NCBI GenBank assembly: GCA_963704075.1
Contig: CAVPGV010000016.1
Location: forward strand, 27,337-91,336
DNA from: JADKAV01 sp963704075
GTDB lineage: Bacteria > Actinomycetota > Actinomycetes > S36-B12 > UBA10799
Reading direction: 5' to 3'
DNA length: 64,000 bases
This document shows, in pieces, positions 1 through 9,100 of this stretch. The notes below the pieces were generated by a model. That model ran no database searches and was not told the origin of the DNA. It was given only the letters and a program-made list of their open reading frames with translations. Positions within the stretch are counted from its first letter, which is position 1. Every line of letters begins with the position of its first letter. The position numbers and the translations under genes were made by a program.

Positions 1-426
1 TGAACACCCGGACCCGGGCGTGCGAATCGGCCATCGCGCCGAGTTCGGCCAGCCGCTTGCCCTCCAGCCCGACCGTGACCGCACCCACCGGGCGCACATC
101 GGCGTACCCGGCTTCGACACCCAGGCGCCACACCTGTTCGACGACACCGGCGGTGTCGGCGACCGGATCGGTGTTGGCCATCGCATGGACCGCGGTGAAA
201 CCTCCCACGGCCGCAGCCCTGGTGCCGGACTCCACCGTCTCGGCATCCTCACGACCCGGTTCGCGCAGATGGGTGTGCAGGTCGACCAGCCCCGGTAGCA
301 GGACAGCGCCGTGTCCCTCCACGACGTCGTCGCCGTCGAGGCCAGGCCCGATCTCCACGATCACCGAGTCCTCGATCCGCACATCGACGGCCTCGCCGCC
401 CAGCGGGCGCACATCACGCAGAACTG

Positions 427-430
<4 letters not shown>
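1..430 (-). CDS. pyrC: Dihydroorotase, N-terminal part (cut by window edge)
   Basis: Only the first 143 codons are present; the gene runs off the left edge. Dihydroorotase cyclises carbamoyl-aspartate to dihydroorotate, the third step of pyrimidine synthesis. The metal-binding signature of the amidohydrolase fold is visible at residues 49-59 (VDLHTHLREPG), followed by the ETVESGTRAAAVGG stretch typical of the bacterial enzyme. The ATG at 430 overlaps the pyrB stop codon as ATGA, so the two are translationally coupled within the pyrR-pyrB-pyrC operon. Confidence 0.95.
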
Positions 431-1359
<929 letters not shown>

Positions 1360-1905
1360 TCAGTTACCTCCAGCGCGCACCAGGCGCACGGCATCGGTTC
1401 CGTCGGTTTCGGTCAGGGTCACCTGGACGTCGTCGTCGCGCGAGGTCGGCAGGTTCTTGCCCACGTAGTCGGCGCGGATGGGCAGATCGCGGTGACCTCG
1501 GTCGACCAGAACGGCCAGTTGCACGGCCCTTGGCCGGCCGGCGTCGGACAGCGCATCCATGGCGGCGCGCGTCGTGCGACCGCTGAACAACACGTCGTCG
1601 ACCAGGACCACTGTCTTGCCGGTGATGTCACCACCCGGGATCACGGTCGGATGCAGCGCGACGGTGGGCCGTAGTCGCAGGTCATCGCGGTACATCCCCA
1701 CGTCGAGCGCGCCCGCGGGGACCTCCCGGCCCTCGATGCCGGACATGGCTGCAGCGATCCGCCTGGCAAGGGGTACACCTCGGCGGGGGATGCCCAGCAG
1801 CACCAGGTCATCGGCGCCGCGGTTGCGTTCGAGGATTTCGTGAGCGATGCGTACCACCGCTCGATTGATATCTGAGTCGGTGAGGGACTCTTGGTCAGGC
1901 GACAT
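1360..1905 (-). CDS. pyrR: Bifunctional pyrimidine operon regulator / uracil phosphoribosyltransferase
   Basis: The protein has 181 residues when started at the ATG at 1905 (MSPDQESLTD). An in-frame TTG nine bases upstream, right after a GGAGAAGGGGGG ribosome-binding region, is a possible alternative start. The PRPP-binding loop VVLVDDVLFSGRT and the N-terminal segment LLGIPRRGVPLARR identify a PRTase-fold PyrR. PyrR senses UMP and binds pyr leader RNA; it has weak UPRTase activity. It is the first gene of the operon, one base from pyrB, and a matching RNA-binding loop lies just upstream, so it probably represses its own translation. Confidence 0.93.
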   Translation of the reverse strand: MSPDQESLTDSDINRAVVRIAHEILERNRGADDLVLLGIPRRGVPLARRIAAAMSGIEGREVPAGALDVGMYRDDLRLRPTVALHPTVIPGGDITGKTVVLVDDVLFSGRTTRAAMDALSDAGRPRAVQLAVLVDRGHRDLPIRADYVGKNLPTSRDDDVQVTLTETDGTDAVRLVRAGGN

Positions 1906-1924
1906 CGCGTCCAACCCCCCTTCT

Positions 1925-1940
1925 CCGCCTCGCTGGACGG
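1925..1940 (-). promoter_or_regulatory. PyrR-binding loop in the pyr leader RNA
   Basis: Read on the minus strand the 16 bases are CCGTCCAGCGAGGCGG, a CCG/CGG-closed loop containing TCCAGCGAGGC, which fits the known PyrR anti-antiterminator core (UCCNGNGAGG). It lies about 20 bases upstream of the pyrR start and next to its purine-rich ribosome-binding region. Binding by PyrR would mask initiation, the translational mode known for mycobacterial PyrR. The match is seen; the mode is inferred. Confidence 0.7.
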
Positions 1941-2028
1941 TGGTTAAAGGAAAGGCTTTCGTCGACGACGCTATCACCCTTATAGACAGCACCTTGGTAG
2001 GCGGTTCCCGCCGAGTTGCCTCCCCAGT

Positions 2029-2043
2029 ATCACGCTCCGTAAC
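2029..2043. promoter_or_regulatory. Candidate BldD box (autoregulation)
   Basis: The 15-mer ATCACGCTCCGTAAC matches the published Streptomyces BldD pseudopalindrome nTnACnCWGnGTnAn at all constrained positions but one (C instead of the central G). It sits 41 bases upstream of the bldD start in the region shared with divergent pyrR. BldD is known to repress its own gene in Streptomyces. A site here could also influence pyrR. Confidence 0.5.
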
Positions 2044-2084
2044 CTCACACCTGACAGTCCTGAGTCCGAATTGGAGCGCAGCCC

Positions 2085-2573
2085 ATGGCAACTGAGTACG
2101 GGCGAGCGCTCGGAGCCAAACTACGTTCCATCCGGCAACAGCAGGGCATGTCCCTGCACGGCGTCGAGGAGAAGTCCGAGGGCCGCTGGAAGGCAGTCGT
2201 GGTCGGTTCCTACGAGCGCGGCGACCGTGCCGTGACGGTGCAGAAACTGGCGGCACTGGCGGACTTCTACGGTGTCCCGGTCGCTGAGCTGCTCCCTGAC
2301 AGTTCTCCTGGCTCCGCGGCCGAGCCGCCAGCCCGGCTCGTGCTCGACTTGGAACGCCTGGGCCAGGTACCTGCGGACAAGGTGGGTCCGTTGGCCCGGT
2401 ACGCAGCGGCCATCCAGGCCCAGCGCGGGGACTACAACGGCCGGATCCTCAGCATTCGACAGGACGATCTGCGGACCCTTGCGGTCATCTACGACGAACC
2501 GCCCGGTGTTCTCGCCGACCAACTTGTGGCGTGGGGCGTTCTCAACCCTGAAGCTCGACAGAAGCTTGACTGA
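2085..2573 (+). CDS. bldD: BldD-type c-di-GMP-responsive transcriptional regulator
   Basis: The 162-residue protein is strikingly close to Streptomyces BldD along its whole length. Residues 1-75 are an Xre-type helix-turn-helix domain (LHGVEEKSEGRWKAVVVGSY, then ERGDRAVTVQKLAALADFYG). The C-terminal domain keeps the bipartite c-di-GMP motif RGD-X8-RQDD at residues 114-116 and 125-128, the same spacing as in Streptomyces. In that genus BldD bound to tetrameric c-di-GMP represses development genes. A GGAG ribosome-binding site lies 8 bases before the ATG. It is divergent from pyrR, as in Streptomyces. The only expected difference is a slightly shorter C-terminal tail. Confidence 0.95.
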   Translation: MATEYGRALGAKLRSIRQQQGMSLHGVEEKSEGRWKAVVVGSYERGDRAVTVQKLAALADFYGVPVAELLPDSSPGSAAEPPARLVLDLERLGQVPADKVGPLARYAAAIQAQRGDYNGRILSIRQDDLRTLAVIYDEPPGVLADQLVAWGVLNPEARQKLD

Positions 2574-2654
2574 TTCCGCCATCCAACGTGTGCCGCGATC
2601 CCGCGACCCGCGAGTGCCCTTCCCGCGAGCCCGCCGTGCCCGCGTCCCGCGAGT

Positions 2655-2716
2655 GCCGAGTGTTGCGCGGTTGCTGCTTTCTTGGGTCGAAAACCAGCAA
2701 CCGTGCAACACTCGGC
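2655..2716 (+). repeat. 62-bp palindromic repeat, copy 1
   Basis: The element starts GCCGAGTGTTGCGCGG and ends CCGTGCAACACTCGGC. Its 22-base arms pair with a single G/T mismatch around an 18-base centre. It lies between the convergent ends of bldD and pyk. Two further 62-bp copies with the same outer sequence lie at 47147 and 48148, all in the same orientation. Here it might also act as a bidirectional terminator. Confidence 0.9.
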
Positions 2717-2731
2717 GGCTTTCGTCGGCCG

Positions 2732-4207
2732 TCAGACCTGTGCGGCAACCTCGGCTTCTTCGGCCCGGCCGGCTGAGCCCGAACCCACCAGATGGACCCG
2801 CATCCCGTTGGTGGTACCGGGGACACCCGGCGGAACACCGGCGATCACGACCACCTTGTCCCCGGGTGCAGCCAACGACATCTGCGAGATCCGCAGGTCG
2901 ACGTGCTCCACGAGTTCGTCGGTGTGGTGCACCTTCTTGCCGTCGAACGGGGTGATCCCCCACACCAACGCCAAGTAGTTGCGCACATGCGCATTGGGGG
3001 TGAAGCAGAGGATCGGGATCCTGGAACGGTGACGGGCGACCAAGCGGGGCGTCAGGCCCGTCTCTGTGAACGAGATGATGAACTTCGCGTCCACTTCGTC
3101 GGCCACTTCCGTGGCTGCCCGGGTGATGGCTCTGGCCGTGGAACCGGTGCGGTTGTCCGCCGATCCCGATACCGATCCCAGCGCCTTCTCCTCGACGTAC
3201 TCGATGATCCGGGCCATCGTCCTGACCACCAGGTCCGGGTGATCACCGACACTGGTCTCCCCGCTGAGCATCAGCGCGTCGGTGCCGTCGAGCACAGCAT
3301 TCGCGACGTCGGAGGCCTCTGCGCGGGTCGGTCGACTGCTGGTGACCATGCTGTCCAGCATCTGAGTGGCCACGATCACCGGTTTCGCGGCCGCCCGAGA
3401 AAGCTGGATCGCGCGCTTCTGCACCAGCGGTACCTGCTCGAGCGGAAGTTCCACGCCCAGATCACCACGCGCGACCATGATCCCGTCGAACGTCTCGATG
3501 ATCGCCGACAGGTGGTCGACGGCCTGCGGTTTCTCGATCTTGGCCAGGATCGGGCGATGGACTCCCTGCTCGTCCATGATCCGGCGGACGTCGTCGATGT
3601 CCTCGGGCCGCTGCACGAAGGACAGCGCAACGATGTCCACATCCGCCTTCAGAGCCCAGCGCAGATCGTCGACGTCCTTCTCGGACAACGCCGGGACACT
3701 GACCACCACGCCTGGAAGGTTGATCCCCTTGTTATTGCTGACGCGGCCACCCACGAGCACCTCGCACACGACGTCGGTCTCACCGACCTCCACAGCCCGC
3801 AGCGTCACGTTCCCGTCGTCGATGAGGACCTCATCACCCACGGTGACGTCATCGGTGAGATTGGCATAGGTGGTGGAACAGATCTCGGCGTCCCCGGGCA
3901 CATCGCGGGTGGTGATGGTGAAAGGCTGGCCCTGCACGAGATCGACCTGCTGGTTGGCGAACGTGCCCAGCCGGATCTTGGGTCCCTGCAGGTCTGCGAG
4001 AACCGCTACCCCCACCCCCGCATCGCGGGCTGATCGACGAACCAGTTCCAGGCGCGCCTGGTGATCGGCCTTCGTGCCATGGCTCAGGTTGAGGCGAGCC
4101 ACCGACATCCCACTATGGATGAGTTTGGCCATGGTCTCTTCGGAATCCGTTGCCGGGCCGAGAGTGCACACAATTTTCGCTCGACGCACTCGTCCGAGAG
4201 TAGTCAC
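2732..4207 (-). CDS. pyk: Pyruvate kinase
   Basis: Pyruvate kinase converts phosphoenolpyruvate and ADP to pyruvate and ATP, the last step of glycolysis. The 491-residue protein starts with a GTG (TTLGRVRRAKIVCTLGPAT) and has the active-site signature ILAKIEKPQAVDHL and the downstream MVARGDLGVELP, both invariant. Length and the C-terminal allosteric-domain region are normal. The frame is intact. It is monocistronic, ending convergent to bldD. Confidence 0.97.
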   Translation of the reverse strand: MTTLGRVRRAKIVCTLGPATDSEETMAKLIHSGMSVARLNLSHGTKADHQARLELVRRSARDAGVGVAVLADLQGPKIRLGTFANQQVDLVQGQPFTITTRDVPGDAEICSTTYANLTDDVTVGDEVLIDDGNVTLRAVEVGETDVVCEVLVGGRVSNNKGINLPGVVVSVPALSEKDVDDLRWALKADVDIVALSFVQRPEDIDDVRRIMDEQGVHRPILAKIEKPQAVDHLSAIIETFDGIMVARGDLGVELPLEQVPLVQKRAIQLSRAAAKPVIVATQMLDSMVTSSRPTRAEASDVANAVLDGTDALMLSGETSVGDHPDLVVRTMARIIEYVEEKALGSVSGSADNRTGSTARAITRAATEVADEVDAKFIISFTETGLTPRLVARHRSRIPILCFTPNAHVRNYLALVWGITPFDGKKVHHTDELVEHVDLRISQMSLAAPGDKVVVIAGVPPGVPGTTNGMRVHLVGSGSAGRAEEAEVAAQV

Positions 4208-4688
4208 TGTCGACTTGCTGCGCTTGGCGGATCGGGCCGTATTGGTTCAGCGTCCAGCAAAATGGGCACCCGCGGATTCCAGAGGGCAGTCAGTGACGGT
4301 AGTCGACGCCCCCTTGCCGGGCATGGACGCAAATACGGTACGTGCCCGAACTGCGAGCGTGGAGTCGGCTGATCACCGCACCGGCTTCCGGCGCTGGCGA
4401 ACCGAATCCCTGCGTTGACCGAAGCGCCGGTGAGCCTGGTGAAGCGGGTCAATGACAGGCGAGTCTTCGCATCAGCCTCCGAGGGGGCAGGCCGCCGAAG
4501 CATCGAGCCCCAGCCGACTTCCTCCGAAATCCGCAGGACTGCGAAACCGGACCTCGGTTCTGTTCGCCACCGGGGCACGCTTTGAGCCCGACGGAGCAGC
4601 CTGACCGACCTCTTCAGGCGAATCCGGGAGATCGCTCAAGCTCCCGCACAGCTCCGCGGTCGACGTGTCGGTGGATCCGAGCCCCCGC
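4208..4688. other. Intergenic region between gltD and pyk
   Basis: About 480 bases without a convincing gene. It must hold the pyk promoter (near 4208-4300, read leftwards) and the 3' end of the gltBD transcript. I saw no RNA gene, strong terminator hairpin or repeat. The open frames here resemble no protein I recognise. Confidence 0.5.
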
Positions 4689-6140
4689 CTACACCGTCAC
4701 CTGTCGTGCCGACGCCGGCAACGGTTTCGGGAGGTTCGTGGTCCCCATCAGGTGCTGGTCGATGGAGGAGGCCGCGGCCCGGCCCTCCGCGATCGCCCAC
4801 ACGATCAGCGACTGTCCACGCCCGGCGTCACCGGCCACGAACACACCCGGCACCTTCGTGGCGTAGTCGTCGTCGCGGACCAGGTTGCCGCGCTCGTCCC
4901 GCTCAAGCCCCATCTGAGAGCAGAACGCGTCCGCTTCCGGACCGACGAAACCCATCGCCAGGGTGACCAGGTCCGCCGGGATCACCCGCTCGGTTCCGGC
5001 GATCTCGACCGGTCGCCCGTCCTTCCACTCCACGTCGATGATCTCGAGGCCGGTCAGAACTCCGTTCTCTCCGATGAAGCGTTTGGTCGACACCGAGAAC
5101 ACGCGATCGCCGCCCTCCTCGTGCGCGGACGAGACCCGGAAGATCATCGGGTAGGTCGGCCAGGGCTGGCCCGCGGGCCGGGACTGCGGGGGGGTGGAGA
5201 GGATCTCCAGCTGTGTGATGCTCGCAGCCCCTTGGCGGATAGCGGTTCCCAGGCAGTCGGCCCCAGTATCGCCACCACCGATGATCACCACGTGCTTCCC
5301 GGCGGCGCTGATCGGTGCTTCCTCGAGGTCACCCTCCTGCACGCGGTTGGCCAACGGCAGGTAGTCCATGGCCTGATACACCCCGGTCAGGTCGCGGCCC
5401 GGTACCGGCAGGTCGCGGCCGATCGTCGAACCGACCGCCACGAGAACGGCGTCGTAGCGACGGCGCAGGTCGTCAGCCGACAGATCGGTCCCGATCTCGA
5501 TCCCGGTGCGGAACTTGACGCCTTCGGCCTCCATCTGCTCCAACCGCCGGGTCAGATGGCTCTTCTCCATCTTGAACTCGGGAATCCCGTAGCGCAGCAG
5601 CCCACCGATCCGGTCGGCGCGTTCGTATACGGCAACCGTGTGGCCCGCACGGGCCAGTTGCTGGGCAGCGGCGAGGCCTGCCGGCCCGGAACCCACCACG
5701 GCCACCGTCTTGCCCGACAGCCGCTCGGGGGGCTGCGGCTGAACCCACCCGGAATCCCATGCCCGGTCGATGATGGAGACCTCGACCTGCTTGATCGTCA
5801 CCGGGTCCTGGTTGATCCCCAGCACGCAGGCCGTCTCACACGGCGCAGGGCACAGGCGCCCGGTGAACTCGGGGAAGTTGTTCGTCGCATGCAGTCGCTC
5901 AATCGCGGCATGCCAGTCGCCGCGGCGGGTCAGGTCGTTCCACTCGGGGATGAGGTTGCCCAGGGGGCAGCCGTTGTGGCAGAACGGGATACCGCAGTCC
6001 ATGCAGCGCGCCGCCTGGGTGCGCAGTTTCGACTCCCCGAACGACTCGTACACCTCGCGCCAGTCCTGGATGCGGATGTCGACCGGTCGGCGCGTCGGCA
6101 GTTGCCGCCCGGCCTTCATGAAACCTCTCGGGTCAGCCAC
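4689..6140 (-). CDS. gltD: Glutamate synthase (NADPH) small subunit
   Basis: The small subunit transfers electrons from NADPH through FAD and iron-sulfur clusters to GltB. I start it at the GTG at 6140 (ADPRGFMKAGR), which overlaps the 3' end of gltB by eight bases, giving 483 residues. The N-terminal cluster ligands CMDCGIPFCHNGCPLGN and CPAPCETAC are present. Dinucleotide-binding glycine motifs follow: VAVVGSGPAGLAAA for FAD and VVIIGGGDTGADCLG for NADPH. The last part carries the second FAD motif VPGVFVAGDAGRG. It is co-transcribed with gltB. Confidence 0.96.
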   Translation of the reverse strand: MADPRGFMKAGRQLPTRRPVDIRIQDWREVYESFGESKLRTQAARCMDCGIPFCHNGCPLGNLIPEWNDLTRRGDWHAAIERLHATNNFPEFTGRLCPAPCETACVLGINQDPVTIKQVEVSIIDRAWDSGWVQPQPPERLSGKTVAVVGSGPAGLAAAQQLARAGHTVAVYERADRIGGLLRYGIPEFKMEKSHLTRRLEQMEAEGVKFRTGIEIGTDLSADDLRRRYDAVLVAVGSTIGRDLPVPGRDLTGVYQAMDYLPLANRVQEGDLEEAPISAAGKHVVIIGGGDTGADCLGTAIRQGAASITQLEILSTPPQSRPAGQPWPTYPMIFRVSSAHEEGGDRVFSVSTKRFIGENGVLTGLEIIDVEWKDGRPVEIAGTERVIPADLVTLAMGFVGPEADAFCSQMGLERDERGNLVRDDDYATKVPGVFVAGDAGRGQSLIVWAIAEGRAAASSIDQHLMGTTNLPKPLPASARQVTV

Positions 6141-9100
6141 GGCTTGCCTCCATGATCGCCTCGTCCACGTTGCGGCCCTCACTTTCGGCCAGTGCTATCG
6201 CATCGAGCACTCTTCGGTAGTCGCGCGGCATCACCTTGGCGAATCGCCGCAGCGACGACGGCCAGTCGACCAGCAGTTCCTGCGCGATGAGCGAACCGGT
6301 CTGCTCGGCGTGCTCGGCGATGATGCCGGCCAGCCAGTTGCCGTCCTCAGCATCGAGATCCTCCAGGCCCACCATGTCCTGGTTGATGTGCTCGATGTTC
6401 GCGTCGAGAAGGAACGCTGTCCCGCCCGACATTCCTGCCGCGAAGTTCCGGCCGACCGGGCCGAGCACCACGGCATGACCACCGGTCATGTACTCGCAGC
6501 CGTGATCGCCGACACCCTCGACGACCACCGTGGCGCCGCTGTTGCGCACACAGCACCGCTCGCCGACCATCCCGCTGGCGAAGATGCGCCCGTCGGTAGC
6601 GCCGTACGCGATCACGTTGCCGGCGATGATCTGCTCGTGCGCGGTGAACGTGGCGCGCTGGTCGGGCCGCACGATCAGGGTTCCGCCGGACAACCCCTTG
6701 CCCAGGTAGTCGTTGGTGTCCCCCTCCAGACGCAACGTGACCCCCTTGGGCACGAATGCCCCGAAGCTCTGCCCGGCAGATCCGGTGAACGTGATGTCGA
6801 TGGTGCCCGGCGGAAGTCCATCAGCGCCGTGCCGCCGGGTCAGTTCGCTGCCCAGCATCGTGCCCACAGTCCGGTTGACGTTGCGGATCGGCAACTGCGC
6901 GCGCACCGGCTCCCGGTACTCCAGCGCCGGCTCGCACAGTTCGATCAAATGCACGTCCAGCGCCTTGTCCAAGCCATGGTCCTGGGTGGTGACGCAACGC
7001 GTGGCCGCACCGGGTTCCGGTTGCGCCAGAATCGGGGAAAGGTCCAGCCCCTGCGCCTTCCAGTGGTCCACCGCCTTGTGGACGTCCAGCAGGTCGACCT
7101 TGCCGATGACCTCGTCGAGGCTGCGATACCCCAACTCCGCGAGGTTCTCCCGCACCTGCTCGGCGATGAACTCGAAGTAGTTGACCACGAACTCCGGCTG
7201 TCCGGTGAACCGCTCGCGCAGCACGGGGTTCTGCGTGGCGACCCCCACCGGACAGGTGTCCAAGTGGCATACGCGCATCATCACGCAGCCCATGACCACC
7301 AGCGGTGCTGTGGCGAAGCCGTACTCCTCAGCACCGAGCAGCGCCGCGATGACCACGTCCCGGCCGGTCTTCAACTGCCCGTCGGTCTGCACCACCACCC
7401 GGTCGCGCAGGCCGTTGGCGATCAGCGTCTGCTGGGTCTCGGCAAGACCGAGTTCCCAGGGTCCGCCCGCATGCTTCAGCGAGGTCAGCGGCGAGGCGCC
7501 GGTGCCTCCGTCGTGGCCCGATATGAGGATCACGTCGGCGTGCGCCTTGCTCACACCGGCGGCCACTGTCCCGACGCCGACCTCCGCCACCAGCTTCACG
7601 TGCACACGGGCGCGCGGGTTGGCGTTCTTCAAGTCGTGGATCAATTGCGCCAGATCCTCGATCGAGTAGATGTCGTGGTGCGGCGGCGGGGAGATCAAGC
7701 CGACGCCCGGCGTGGAGTGGCGGGTCTTGGCCACCCACGGGTACACCTTGTGCGCGGGGAGTTGCCCACCTTCACCAGGCTTCGCGCCCTGCGCCATCTT
7801 GATCTGGATGTCGTCGGAGTTGACCAGGTACTCGCTGGTGACTCCGAACCGCCCGGAGGCGACCTGCTTGATCGACGAGCGCTTGGAGTCCCCGTTGGGC
7901 ATCGGCAGGAAACGCTCGGGGTCCTCGCCACCCTCGCCGGTGTTGGACTTCGCCCCCAACCGGTTCATCGCGATCGCCAGCGTCTCGTGAGCCTCTTTGG
8001 AGATCGACCCGTAGCTCATCGCACCGGTCGAGAAGCGCTTCACGATCTCGCTGACCGGCTCCACCTCGTCGATCGGTACCGGCGGGCGCTCACCGACCTT
8101 CAGGTCGAACAAGCCGCGCAGGGTCATGAGGTGCTGGCTCTGGTCGTCCACCCGGTCGGTGTACTGCCGGAAGACGTCATAACGACCCTCGCGGGTGGCG
8201 TGCTGCAGCCTGAAGACCGTCTCCGGGTCGAACAAGTGCGGCTCGCCCTCACGTCGCCATTGGTACTCCCCGCCGATGTCGAGTGCCCGGTGCGCCGCAG
8301 AGATTCCGGTCGGCGGGTAGGCGGTCTGGTGACGGCCACGGACCTCGTCGTGGATCACGTCGAGGCCGACTCCGCCGAGTTTCGACGTCGTGCCCGTGAA
8401 GTGCCGGTCTACCAACTCCTGGCTCAAGCCCAGGGCCTCGAAGACCTGGGCTCCGCGGTAGGACGCGACCGTGGAGATGCCCATCTTCGACATCACCTTG
8501 AGCACCCCTTTGCCCAGCGCCTTGACCAGGTTGCGCACCGCGATCTCCGGCGTGATGTCGGTGATCGCGCCCGAGCGCACCATCGACTCCACGGTCTCCA
8601 TGGCGAGATAGGGGTTGACCGCTGCAGCGCCGTACCCGACGAGCAGCGCGACGTGATGCACCTCGCGCACATCTCCGGCCTCCACGATGACCGAGGTGAG
8701 CGTGCGGGTCTTCTGCCGTACCAAGTGGTGGTGCACCGCGGAGGTCAGCAACAGCGACGGGATCGGGGCGTGCTCCGGGTCGGAGTCCCGGTCGCTGAGG
8801 ACGAGGAACCGGATACCCGACTCGATGGCGGCGTCGATTTCGGCGAAGATCTCCTCCAGCCGCTCTTCAAGGGCTGCGGCCCCGCGGTTGACCTCGTACA
8901 GGCCTCGAACCTTCATCGCCGCGAAACCGGGAAAATCCCCGTCGGCATTGATGTTGAGGATCTTCGCCAACTCATCACTGTCGATCACCGGGAACGGCAG
9001 CAGCACCTGCCGGCAGTGGGCCGGGGTGGCATCGAGCAGGTTGCCCTCGGGGCCGATCGGGCTGCTCAGTGACGTGATGATCTCCTCGCGCAGCGCATCG

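Noticed and set aside
2588..2978. Plus-strand open frames overlapping the bldD-pyk junction
   Set aside because: They run across the palindromic repeat and antisense to pyk, and their translations are low-complexity.
4204..4578. Possible minus-strand gene upstream of pyk
   Set aside because: The open frame has no recognisable protein features, covers the region where the pyk promoter must lie and has arginine/proline-rich composition typical of a shadow frame.
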